Shown: positions 1-7,174 of the stretch, piece after piece
How the letters are laid out: the number at the start of each line of letters is the position of its first letter
Numbering within the stretch: position 1 is the stretch's first letter
Origin: Caldithrix abyssi DSM 13497
GTDB taxonomy: Bacteria; Calditrichota; Calditrichia; Calditrichales; Calditrichaceae
Reading direction: 5' to 3'
DNA: 64,000 bases
NCBI RefSeq assembly: GCF_001886815.1
Contig: NZ_CP018099.1
Coordinates: 4,400,501-4,464,500, forward strand
Notes under the pieces: model-generated
Database searches by the model: none
Told to the model about the DNA's origin: nothing
Seen by the model: only the letters and a program-made list of their open reading frames with translations
Made by a program: the position numbers and the translations under genes

Positions 1-679
1 CGGCCTGCGCCCGGTCGATGTAGGTAACCTTGGGGCCAAAGTTGGAAATATTTGCGCCAACGCTTAAGCGATTGTCAAAAATTTCGTAACCCGGTCGCCA
101 CAAAACGCCCACGTCAACCGCAAAGCTGGTGGCGCGCCCGTCGCGGTCTTCGGAACCGACGGACACATCGCTTAAATTACTCTGAATAATTTTAGCGTTG
201 ACGCCAATGCCCAGGTTAGGCTTTAGTTTGGTGGCATAAGCCAGCGAAATGGCGTATTCAAAAGAATCGAACGTCCCCAGCTCCGCGCCGGTTTCATCCG
301 TCCACACATTTTTCCCCAGGTTCAAAAAGGTAATACTGGCGCCGAACATGCCAATTCCTTCAACGTAGTAACGACCGGCGGCAAAATCGTAGAACAGATC
401 GCTAAAGTTGAACTGCGGCAACCAGCGCGAGTGCATCAACGAGAGTTGACGCGGCCTGTCCACGGCCGGGTCTTCATATTGAAACGCCAGTCCGGCAGGA
501 TTCCAGTAGATCGCCGTGGCGTCATTTACCAACGCAACGCCTGCTTCGCCTAAACCGCCATTACGGGCGCCGGGCGCGATTAACAAGAACGGAACGGCCG
601 CCTCGCCCTGAGCGTAAAGGTCCTGTCCGAGCATGGAAACCATTAAAACGGCAAGCAGAATGATTGCAAACTTTTTCAT
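1..679 (-). CDS. PorV/PorQ-family outer membrane protein, 3' part beyond window
   Basis: The gene starts at ATG 679 behind a good ribosome binding site (GGAGGAATTAAT) and stays open to the window edge, giving about 226 residues. It begins with a signal peptide (hydrophobic stretch after MKK, then an AQG cleavage-like site). Next comes the PorV/PorQ-family N-terminal pattern: a Gly-rich 'PGARNGGLGEAGVAL' stretch, then 'NDATAIYWNPAGLA'. Alternating hydrophobic strands follow, as in the FadL-like barrels of this family. PorV works in type IX secretion, binding secreted proteins and delivering them to the PorU sortase. Other members of the family have unknown roles. A second family member lies at 22.1-23.1 kb beside the PorU-like gene, so this one may be a paralogue rather than the PorU partner. 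Confidence 0.85.
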   Translation of the reverse strand, partial: MKKFAIILLAVLMVSMLGQDLYAQGEAAVPFLLIAPGARNGGLGEAGVALVNDATAIYWNPAGLAFQYEDPAVDRPRQLSLMHSRWLPQFNFSDLFYDFAAGRYYVEGIGMFGASITFLNLGKNVWTDETGAELGTFDSFEYAISLAYATKLKPNLGIGVNAKIIQSNLSDVSVGSEDRDGRATSFAVDVGVLWRPGYEIFDNRLSVGANISNFGPKVTYIDRAQA

Positions 680-939
680 ATTAATTCCTCCAAAAATAAA
701 AAACCGGTTCATTTGGACAGCCTACCTTCACTTCCAAATAACCGGCATCTTTCTTTATGCCTATATACTGTTTGCTAAAGGTAGACTGCATCAACTATGT
801 CAACGAGATCCTGAAACCTCATTAAATTCCTTTAACAAACAGCTTATAGGCAAGTTCCTCTTTTAATTTTTATCCCTAATTCAAAGTACTTGAATTTAAT
901 CGCTTAAAACAAACAAGTCAAGAGATTTTCTCAGCGCCT

Positions 940-1104
940 CTAAAATTTTTGCGCCTCGTCAATCAGCATAATCGGAATACCATCCTCAATACGGAATATT
1001 AACCGGCAATGGTGGCATATCAGCTTATCTTCTTCTTTATCATACTCCAGTTCGCCCCTGCACTGGGGACAGGCTAAAATCTCCAATAACGACTCATCTA
1101 ACAT
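940..1104 (-). CDS. Trm112/YcaR-like small zinc-ribbon protein
   Basis: A 54-residue gene read from ATG 1104 to TAG 940. The protein begins 'MLDESLLEILACPQCRGEL' and contains a second Cys pair 'CHHC' followed by 'IEDGIPIMLIDEA'. This is the layout of the Trm112/UPF0434 (YcaR) family: two CxxC pairs making a zinc ribbon, then the conserved D/N-G-I-P-x-M motif. In eukaryotes and archaea Trm112 activates methyltransferases; the role of the bacterial members is poorly defined. It sits 42 bases downstream of the thioesterase gene on the same strand and may be co-transcribed with it. Confidence 0.9.
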   Translation of the reverse strand: MLDESLLEILACPQCRGELEYDKEEDKLICHHCRLIFRIEDGIPIMLIDEAQKF

Positions 1105-1146
1105 GTTAACCACTCCGCAATTAATTAAACTAAACGACTGCGCAAA

Positions 1147-1536
1147 TTATTTCCTGATTTTTTCCAGGAAAAATTGCGGCGGACGAACAGGGCGTCCGGC
1201 GCTGTTCATAAAAGCATGAACGCTGTATCCCTCACAAATGCGCTGTTCGTCTCTGTAAACCTGATAGTCAATGCGCAATCGGGCTTTCACAATTTCATTA
1301 AACCTGGCGCGTATCTGCAACAAGTCGTCAAAAAAAGCTGGCTTAAAGAATCGGGCGTTTACTTCCAGAACGGGCAAAAGCAACCCGTCTCTTTCCAATT
1401 GCGCGTATGACAGATCGATTTTTCGCAACAGCTCAATACGCGCCATCTCAAACCAGACAATGTACGCCGCATGGTGCGCAAATTTCATCTGATCTGTTTC
1501 GGCATAGCGCACGCGAAATTCAATCGTGCATTCCAT
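1147..1536 (-). CDS. YbgC/FadM-type acyl-CoA thioesterase (4HBT fold)
   Basis: A 129-residue hotdog-fold protein. The N-terminal motif 'RYAETDQMKFAHHAAY' (residues 10-25) is the 4HBT signature, in which Asp15 is the expected catalytic residue and the two His line the active site. The family hydrolyses acyl-CoA or acyl-ACP thioesters; the substrate cannot be read from sequence. Length is typical of YbgC. The start codon overlaps the stop of accA (TAATG), so translation is probably coupled, which also links the gene to fatty-acid metabolism. The tol-pal genes that accompany ybgC in proteobacteria are not seen here. Confidence 0.85.
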   Translation of the reverse strand: MECTIEFRVRYAETDQMKFAHHAAYIVWFEMARIELLRKIDLSYAQLERDGLLLPVLEVNARFFKPAFFDDLLQIRARFNEIVKARLRIDYQVYRDEQRICEGYSVHAFMNSAGRPVRPPQFFLEKIRK

Positions 1537-2504
1537 TACTCTTTCCAGGCGCCCATCTTTGCAAATTTTTCCAGACGTTGTTCCAGCAATTTATCTGTCG
1601 GAATTTTAATCAATTCCTTTAGATGCTTTAAGACGGCTTCTTTAACGAATCGGGCCGCCAGATCAGGATCGTTGTGCGCGCCGCCTTCCGGCTCCTTAAT
1701 AATTTCATCAATAATGCCAAAGCGCAGCAAATCGGGAGCGGTTACCTTCATGGCTTCGGCTGCCTGCGGGGCATGGGAGGCGTCTCTCCATAAAATGGCC
1801 GCGCAGCCTTCCGGACTGATGACCGAATACCAGCCATTTTCGGCCATTAAGATGCGATCGCCAACGCCAATGCCCAGCGCCCCTCCGGAAGCGCCCTCGC
1901 CGATTATTACATTAATGATCGGAACGGGCAAACGCGCCATACGCAACAAATTGTAGGCAATAGCCTCGGCCTGCCCGCGCTCTTCGGCGCCAATGCCCGG
2001 AAAGGCTCCCGGCGTGTCGATTAAAGTAATGATGGGTTTATTAAATTTGGCGGCCAATTCCATAATACGCAAAGCTTTACGGTAGCCCTCCGGATGGGGC
2101 ATGCCAAAGTTACGGTAAAGATTCTCTTTGGTGTCCCGCCCTTTTTGCTGCCCGACAATCACCACCGAAAAGTCATCTATTTTAGCCAGGCCGGCCACAA
2201 TGGCCTTATCATCTGAGAATCGACGATCTCCGTGCAACTCCTCAAAATAATCGCACATCCGTTCAATGTAATCCAACGAGTAAGGACGTTGTGGATGGCG
2301 GGCCAGTTGCACCCTTTGCCAGCGCGAGAGGTTCATGTAAATTTCACGACGCAATTCGGCCGCTTTCTTTTCAAGCCGTTTGATGTCTTCTTCCAGGTCT
2401 AAATGGCTGGCCGCAGCGTACTCGCGCATTTCTGCAATTTTTTGTTCAAGATTAACAATCGGTTTTTCAAATTCAAGTATAAAACGTTGCTTGGTCTTGG
2501 CCAT
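1536..2504 (-). CDS. accA: acetyl-CoA carboxylase carboxyltransferase subunit alpha
   Basis: 322 residues, the usual AccA length. The N-terminal helical section (residues 1-60) precedes a crotonase-like carboxyltransferase core with 'IDTPGAFPG' (about 162-170) and '[14 protein letters not shown]' (203-216), the Gly-rich loops that form the oxyanion hole and bind CoA. With AccD (not in this window) it transfers the carboxyl group from carboxybiotin to acetyl-CoA, the first committed step of fatty-acid synthesis. There is no zinc ribbon, as expected because that belongs to AccD. It starts at ATG 2504, ten bases after the glycosyltransferase gene, and ends overlapping the thioesterase start. Confidence 0.97.
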   Translation of the reverse strand: MAKTKQRFILEFEKPIVNLEQKIAEMREYAAASHLDLEEDIKRLEKKAAELRREIYMNLSRWQRVQLARHPQRPYSLDYIERMCDYFEELHGDRRFSDDKAIVAGLAKIDDFSVVIVGQQKGRDTKENLYRNFGMPHPEGYRKALRIMELAAKFNKPIITLIDTPGAFPGIGAEERGQAEAIAYNLLRMARLPVPIINVIIGEGASGGALGIGVGDRILMAENGWYSVISPEGCAAILWRDASHAPQAAEAMKVTAPDLLRFGIIDEIIKEPEGGAHNDPDLAARFVKEAVLKHLKELIKIPTDKLLEQRLEKFAKMGAWKE

Positions 2505-2513
2505 GGCTTTTTC

Positions 2514-3239
2514 CTATAATTTTTTTATTAAACTTAAAAAACGCAATTTCCAGACCAGAAAGACGGCTTCCCACATGATGCGCCTGGATAACTTAGACTC
2601 GCCAAAAACGCGATCAACAAAAATAATGGGGATTTCTTTAATTTTGAATCCCTTTTTCCAGGCCTTAACGTTTAATTCGATCTGGAATGCATAGCCATTG
2701 GATTTAATGCGGTCAAAGTCTATTGCCTGCAAAACTTCCTTACGAAAACACTTGTAACCGCCGGTGCAATCCTGAATGGGCACGCCGGTAATCACGCGCG
2801 TGTAAACATTGGCAAAATAACTTAACAACAATCGACGCAAAGGCCAGTTAATCACATTAACGCCTTTAATGTAGCGCGAGCCGATGACCAGGTCGTATTG
2901 CTGCATCTCCTTCAAAAAATTGGGCAGCTCTTTCGGGTCATGAGAAAAATCCGCGTCCATTTCGAACACATATTCAAAGCCCTTATCCAGCGCCACTTTA
3001 AAGCCCGCAATGTAGGCCCGACCCAGCCCTTCCTTTTTAGGTCGTTCCAGCAAAAGGATGCGCCGGTCGTCTTTTTGCATTTTTTTGATGATTTGCGCCG
3101 TGCCATCCGGCGAATTGTCATCCACAAAAAGAATCGAAACTTGCGGTACGTAACGATGTATTTCCTTTACCAACCGTTCTACATTTAAAGCTTCGTTGTA
3201 GGTTGGGATGACGATTACTGCTTTTTCAGGATCAACCAT
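2514..3239 (-). CDS. DPM1-like family 2 glycosyltransferase (polyprenol-phosphate mannosyl/glucosyl transferase type)
   Basis: 241 residues forming a GT-A domain without an obvious C-terminal membrane anchor. Motifs: 'IPTYNEALNV' (11-20), 'VDDNSPDGTA' (about 39-48) and the metal-binding 'DAD' at 95-97 followed by 'FSHDP'. The 'GRAYIAGF' and 'SRYIKG' motifs are those of dolichol/polyprenol-phosphate mannosyltransferases. The likely reaction is transfer of a hexose from a nucleotide sugar to a polyprenyl phosphate, giving a lipid-linked donor for glycosylation. It overlaps the end of the RmlD-like gene by 8 bases and shares a presumed operon with it and the PfkB kinase. The DUF2723 protein of this neighbourhood resembles acceptors of such donors, but that link is an inference. 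Confidence 0.9.
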   Translation of the reverse strand: MVDPEKAVIVIPTYNEALNVERLVKEIHRYVPQVSILFVDDNSPDGTAQIIKKMQKDDRRILLLERPKKEGLGRAYIAGFKVALDKGFEYVFEMDADFSHDPKELPNFLKEMQQYDLVIGSRYIKGVNVINWPLRRLLLSYFANVYTRVITGVPIQDCTGGYKCFRKEVLQAIDFDRIKSNGYAFQIELNVKAWKKGFKIKEIPIIFVDRVFGESKLSRRIMWEAVFLVWKLRFLSLIKKL

Positions 3240-4137
3240 CTACTACTGCCAATTCCTTTTTCATTAACTTTAAAGCTTCGTCCAGCGAATGCGGCTCCCA
3301 GCCGGAGTAATTGATCAATTTGTAAACTTTAAAGGCCGAATTCATGGGACGCGGCGCCTTTTGCTTCAGCTCTTTGCTGGTAATGCGCTCAATCAACGAA
3401 GCATCCAGCTCGAAAACCTGCGCAATTTTTACGGCAAAATCGTACCGTGAAATAATCTCCGCCCCCGAAACATGAAAAAGCCCAAACGCTTCACGCTCTA
3501 ACAGGCGATCAATGGCTTCACAAAAATCAGGCGCATACGTCGGCGTCCCGATCTGGTCATCAACGATACGAATTTTTTTATTGTTTGTCAATTGCTCGAT
3601 TACCCAGGTGACAAAATTGTGACGGACGCCGTTTGCCACGCCAAAAAGCACCTGCGTACGCGCAATAATGTATTCCAGATTGGAATTTTCCACCACATGT
3701 TCGGCGGCCAGTTTGCTACGCGCATAATTTCCGCGCGGATTGGGCTCATCCTCTTCGGAATAGGGGCCGTTTTCTCCGTCAAACACGTAGTCTGTTGATA
3801 CGTGAATAAAAATAGGGTTAAATGAACGACTGGCGTCAACCAGATACTCCACTCCGCGCACATTAACGCTCCAGCAGTGTTCCGGCTGTTCTTCGCAGGC
3901 GTCCACATTGGTAAAAGCCGCCGTATTGATGACAATGTCGGGTTTAATGGTTTGCAGAAAATCAATCACCGCTACACGATTGGTAATGTCCAGTTGTGTG
4001 TAGCTGTAAACATGGTCTGCTGGGAAAAACGGCTGTTCCTCAACAGAGGCCGCAAAAATCTGATGTTTTTTTCTGAATCGTTTTATGAGATTTTGGCCCA
4101 ATAACCCATTCGCGCCAACAACTATTAAACTCGCCAT
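3232..4137 (-). CDS. RmlD-like dTDP-4-dehydrorhamnose reductase family protein
   Basis: About 301 residues from ATG 4137. A TTG twelve bases upstream is also possible, but ATG has better spacing from GGTGAAAAG. It is an extended short-chain dehydrogenase. The NAD(P)-binding 'GANGLLG' lies at residues 8-14, the Ser/Thr-bearing 'STDYVF' at 114-119, and the catalytic Tyr138-x3-Lys142 in 'YARSK'. These are the RmlD features; RmlD reduces dTDP-4-keto-L-rhamnose to dTDP-L-rhamnose. No rmlA, rmlB or rmlC gene is nearby, so the exact sugar is uncertain. The start lies 4 bases after the stop of the PfkB gene. Confidence 0.85.
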   Translation of the reverse strand: MASLIVVGANGLLGQNLIKRFRKKHQIFAASVEEQPFFPADHVYSYTQLDITNRVAVIDFLQTIKPDIVINTAAFTNVDACEEQPEHCWSVNVRGVEYLVDASRSFNPIFIHVSTDYVFDGENGPYSEEDEPNPRGNYARSKLAAEHVVENSNLEYIIARTQVLFGVANGVRHNFVTWVIEQLTNNKKIRIVDDQIGTPTYAPDFCEAIDRLLEREAFGLFHVSGAEIISRYDFAVKIAQVFELDASLIERITSKELKQKAPRPMNSAFKVYKLINYSGWEPHSLDEALKLMKKELAVVDG

Positions 4138-4141
4138 CTTT

Positions 4142-5047
4142 TCACCCAACTAAATGATTAAATCCATCTCTTAATTCTTGCCACTCCAGTAACCCCTTTT
4201 TGCTCCCGGCCACGGCAGCCAGTGTATTTGCTTTTTCCGCAGCGCTTCGCACAGAATTTCCAGCCGAATAAAAATAAACGAATCCCGCTAAAAACACATC
4301 GCCGCAACCTGTCGGATCAATCACATTCACTCGTTGTTCGGCTCCGACCCAGATTTGCTCCACTTTCTCGCCATTCCGGTAAACATGCAAACTGCCACGT
4401 TTTCCAAAAGTTAAATTAACAATTTTCTTATGATTAAAGCAAAACAATTTATAAAAAGATTCCGGATTTAACTCTGTAATTTGTTGAAACTCTGTCTCGT
4501 TGCACTGAATAATTTTCGCGAATTCAATCCATGCTTCAATATTTTCTATTTTGCGTAAACGTCGGAAGCCCTCTTTGCTGCGTTCCAGCGTTAAGCTGTG
4601 CACATCCATCGCCACAAGCCCCTTAAAGCGCGATGCAAACTTTCTGAACTCCGTTAGTTGCGCTTCCCAGCCCGAGATAAAATTGGCCACAAAAAGATCG
4701 TAATCTAAAAAAGGTTTTAGCTGCTCAACGGTTAAAGAAGGCATGGGATGCAACGAACGCTCTTCGCGACGCTCCGTTGTTACATAGCGTAATTCAACGC
4801 AATTATTAAGACCGTCGTATAAAACCACACCGCTCAGGTCAATGCGCGCATCCTCTTTAAAATGAGCAAACACCTCTTCCTTAAAATCCCGTCCCACATA
4901 GCTAATCGGAGAAACCACATCGCCTTTTGCGCAAATAGCGCGCAACGCGTCTATGGTATAGAACAGGCCGCCCTTGCTTTCGGTAACCCGGCCATCCTGA
5001 TCAATAATTCGGTCTTTTAAAAACGTCCCCAGAACGGCAATGCGCAT
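4142..5047 (-). CDS. PfkB-family carbohydrate kinase
   Basis: 301 residues. The C-terminal PfkB signature 'DPTGCGDVFLAGF' starts at Asp244, with Asp250 as the catalytic base and the GxGD anion hole intact. The N-terminus lacks the clearest PfkB signature 1 but keeps 'GGLFYTIDAL'. Members phosphorylate sugars or nucleosides with ATP. The substrate cannot be told from sequence. It is first in a compact three-gene set with an RmlD-like reductase and a DPM1-like transferase, which suggests a sugar-activation role for envelope glycans. The region upstream, 5048-5157, is AT-rich and may hold the promoter. Confidence 0.85.
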   Translation of the reverse strand: MRIAVLGTFLKDRIIDQDGRVTESKGGLFYTIDALRAICAKGDVVSPISYVGRDFKEEVFAHFKEDARIDLSGVVLYDGLNNCVELRYVTTERREERSLHPMPSLTVEQLKPFLDYDLFVANFISGWEAQLTEFRKFASRFKGLVAMDVHSLTLERSKEGFRRLRKIENIEAWIEFAKIIQCNETEFQQITELNPESFYKLFCFNHKKIVNLTFGKRGSLHVYRNGEKVEQIWVGAEQRVNVIDPTGCGDVFLAGFVYFYSAGNSVRSAAEKANTLAAVAGSKKGLLEWQELRDGFNHLVG

Positions 5048-5157
5048 GTCCGGCGTCCCATCTCTTTTTCATTTCAATCACGCTTTTTGCTTATAAATTA
5101 TACGCGCGTTTTTTTATCTGTTTTTCGCCCTTTTTAAAAATGGAGCGCACAATCCTT

Positions 5158-6204
5158 TTAGCGCTGCCGTTCCTTTTTTGCCCGGCCTTTGATTTCAAAC
5201 GTTCGGGCAATAACCTCCAGTTGATCCAGATAAGGCTTTTTTAGAAGTCCGGGAGCCATGACGGCAATATCCACAAAATACAGCGCCGAGTCCTGTGGAT
5301 AATGAATGACATAAGTGCGAAACGGCCCGCCGATCAGTATGGAGTCGTTACGCCACAAGCCAACCATTTTATAGGTTGGTTGACCTTTAAAGTCCGTCTG
5401 GATCAGTTTTGTGTCCTCGCGGATCACATAGTCGCCCTCGTAATACTTGCGAGTAAAGCGGTCCCGAACATTGGCAATGGAATCGAGCGTAAACATGGAG
5501 CTGTCGCCTTTTATTTTCCAGATGGAAACCCAGCGATCGGGATCAAAGCGGCGCAACCATAAATAGGGCACCTGCGGCTCTTCGATGGCCACAAAGTAAT
5601 CGTGCTGAACGCGAATGGAGAAGTCGAAATTATTTTCAATGTACTCTTCGACCTTAAACTGCTCGCCCTTTTCAAACATCGATTTTTTAAGACGCGCGTA
5701 ATATTTCTGCTCAAAGGTATTGTAAATCTGCTTCTTCATTTCATCAAAATATTTAAGAAATGCTTTGCGATCTCTGGCAACCATAAAAAGCCCGATTTGA
5801 TCGCGGGCAAACAGATCGTCCTGAAACAGGTAAAAATAGCGGCCTTCTTCTACGCCTTTTTTGAATTCCTCCGGCAGAACGTTCTTTAAATATTGATTGA
5901 CTTCTCCGTTTTCATTCAGCACACCGATAAAGAAGATATTCATCCTTTTCTTAAATTCATTTAGCATCCTCAGGGGGATCCAGGTAAAATAAAATTTCTT
6001 TTCCGAAACCGGGGTCAGCACCTCGCCTTCGAACATATCGCTCACCGGTTGCTTAATATCTTCCCAGAGCAAAGAATCGGCCACGATAAAAATACGGTAC
6101 GGATAGCCCAGAGAAGACGGACGGTAGTCGCCGCATTTAATAATAAACACTCCCGCAAGAACAAGAAGGATAAATTTCAACTTAAATTTTTGCATCGAAA
6201 ACAT
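5158..6204 (-). CDS. DUF4837 family protein
   Basis: 348 residues. An N-terminal hydrophobic segment (about residues 9-24) ends in 'IIKCG', a poor lipobox, so the protein is exported and possibly a lipoprotein. The sequence 'GYPYRIFIVADS' shortly after, and the overall length, match DUF4837, a family found mostly in Bacteroidota and of unknown function. The start ATG 6204 lies inside the 3' end of the upstream membrane-protein gene, with GGAGG five bases before it, so the two are translationally linked. No catalytic motif is evident. Confidence 0.8.
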   Translation of the reverse strand: MFSMQKFKLKFILLVLAGVFIIKCGDYRPSSLGYPYRIFIVADSLLWEDIKQPVSDMFEGEVLTPVSEKKFYFTWIPLRMLNEFKKRMNIFFIGVLNENGEVNQYLKNVLPEEFKKGVEEGRYFYLFQDDLFARDQIGLFMVARDRKAFLKYFDEMKKQIYNTFEQKYYARLKKSMFEKGEQFKVEEYIENNFDFSIRVQHDYFVAIEEPQVPYLWLRRFDPDRWVSIWKIKGDSSMFTLDSIANVRDRFTRKYYEGDYVIREDTKLIQTDFKGQPTYKMVGLWRNDSILIGGPFRTYVIHYPQDSALYFVDIAVMAPGLLKKPYLDQLEVIARTFEIKGRAKKERQR

Positions 6205-7165
6205 TTTCGCCTCCAGGTATGGCTTTATTTTTTTGCAGCATGAACAACAAACCGCCGGCTGTAGAAATAACCATGGGGATGATTAAATTCAAAAAGCTCA
6301 GGGTTAAGGCTTCAGCCGTAGAAATGCCCACCTGCGCCAGCAGCCCGACAAATCCCAGGTCTCGAATGCCAATGCCGTTAATGGACGGCAACATGGTCAG
6401 AACAAACGAAATGGGCACCACCATCAACAGGTAACCAAAACTGACGGGAATGCTAAAGGCTACTGCCACCAGATAGTTCATGCTCACAATAAAAAACTGA
6501 GAAATAAACGAAAGCATAAAAACTTCCATTAAAACCATCCGCTTTTCCTGAAACAGATGGATGGCTTCAAACAACTTGTTGAATTTCTGGCCGATCCTAA
6601 AGATGGTGAATCGGTCAAAAATCTTTAAAATGATGTTAAAGGAGCGATCCCTTAAAATTAAAGTAAAAAAGACCATGATGGCTAAAAACATTACCACGGC
6701 GACAATCAGCAAGCGATTATCATGAAATTGCTGTGAGATGTAAATTAACGCGAAAATGGACATGAGCAAAGTGGCGGCAATGCCCATCAGGCGTTCAATA
6801 ATCACCGAGGCAAAGGCGCTGGTGCGATCGTCCGTTGCCGAAATTAGTTTGTAAATGCGCATGATGTCGCCGCCGATACTGGTGGGCAAAAAATTATTAA
6901 AGAACATGCCGATCAGGTAAAAGCCGAACAGTTGCGAGGTTTTTAAATGAAACCCGTAACTTTTTAGCAAAACTCTCCAGCGTAAAGCCAAAAAGAAAAC
7001 GGCCAGCAACATCAGCAAAAAAGCCGCCACCAAAAAAGCGACGCCATCTTTTTCCGTAATATTACTTAAAACAGAAATTAACCGGGCAGGTTCTGCCCGG
7101 TAAACCAGATATCCTAAAAGTCCCAGAGAAAATATAATCTTTAAGATATTCTGCACATGGCGCAT
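6182..7165 (-). CDS. LPG-synthase-TM / flippase-like domain membrane protein (UPF0104)
   Basis: 327 residues with about eight hydrophobic helices spread over the whole length. The 'NNFLPTSIGGDIMRIY' segment near residue 90-110 and 'LPSINGIGIRDLGFVG' near 260 are the conserved motifs of the lysylphosphatidylglycerol-synthase transmembrane (AglD/MprF flippase-like) family. Such proteins sit in the inner membrane and are thought to move lipids or lipid-linked sugars across it. No soluble synthase domain is attached. It lies 9 bases downstream of the DUF2723 gene and overlaps the DUF4837 gene by 23 bases. The context fits handling of lipid-linked glycans. Confidence 0.85.
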   Translation of the reverse strand: MRHVQNILKIIFSLGLLGYLVYRAEPARLISVLSNITEKDGVAFLVAAFLLMLLAVFFLALRWRVLLKSYGFHLKTSQLFGFYLIGMFFNNFLPTSIGGDIMRIYKLISATDDRTSAFASVIIERLMGIAATLLMSIFALIYISQQFHDNRLLIVAVVMFLAIMVFFTLILRDRSFNIILKIFDRFTIFRIGQKFNKLFEAIHLFQEKRMVLMEVFMLSFISQFFIVSMNYLVAVAFSIPVSFGYLLMVVPISFVLTMLPSINGIGIRDLGFVGLLAQVGISTAEALTLSFLNLIIPMVISTAGGLLFMLQKNKAIPGGENVFDAKI

Positions 7166-7174
7166 AGGCGGTCA

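Noticed and set aside
633-866. 77-residue plus-strand frame at the left end
   Set aside because: It overlaps the start and leader of the PorV-like gene and shows no protein features.
1471-1956. 161-residue plus-strand frame opposite accA
   Set aside because: Antisense shadow of accA.
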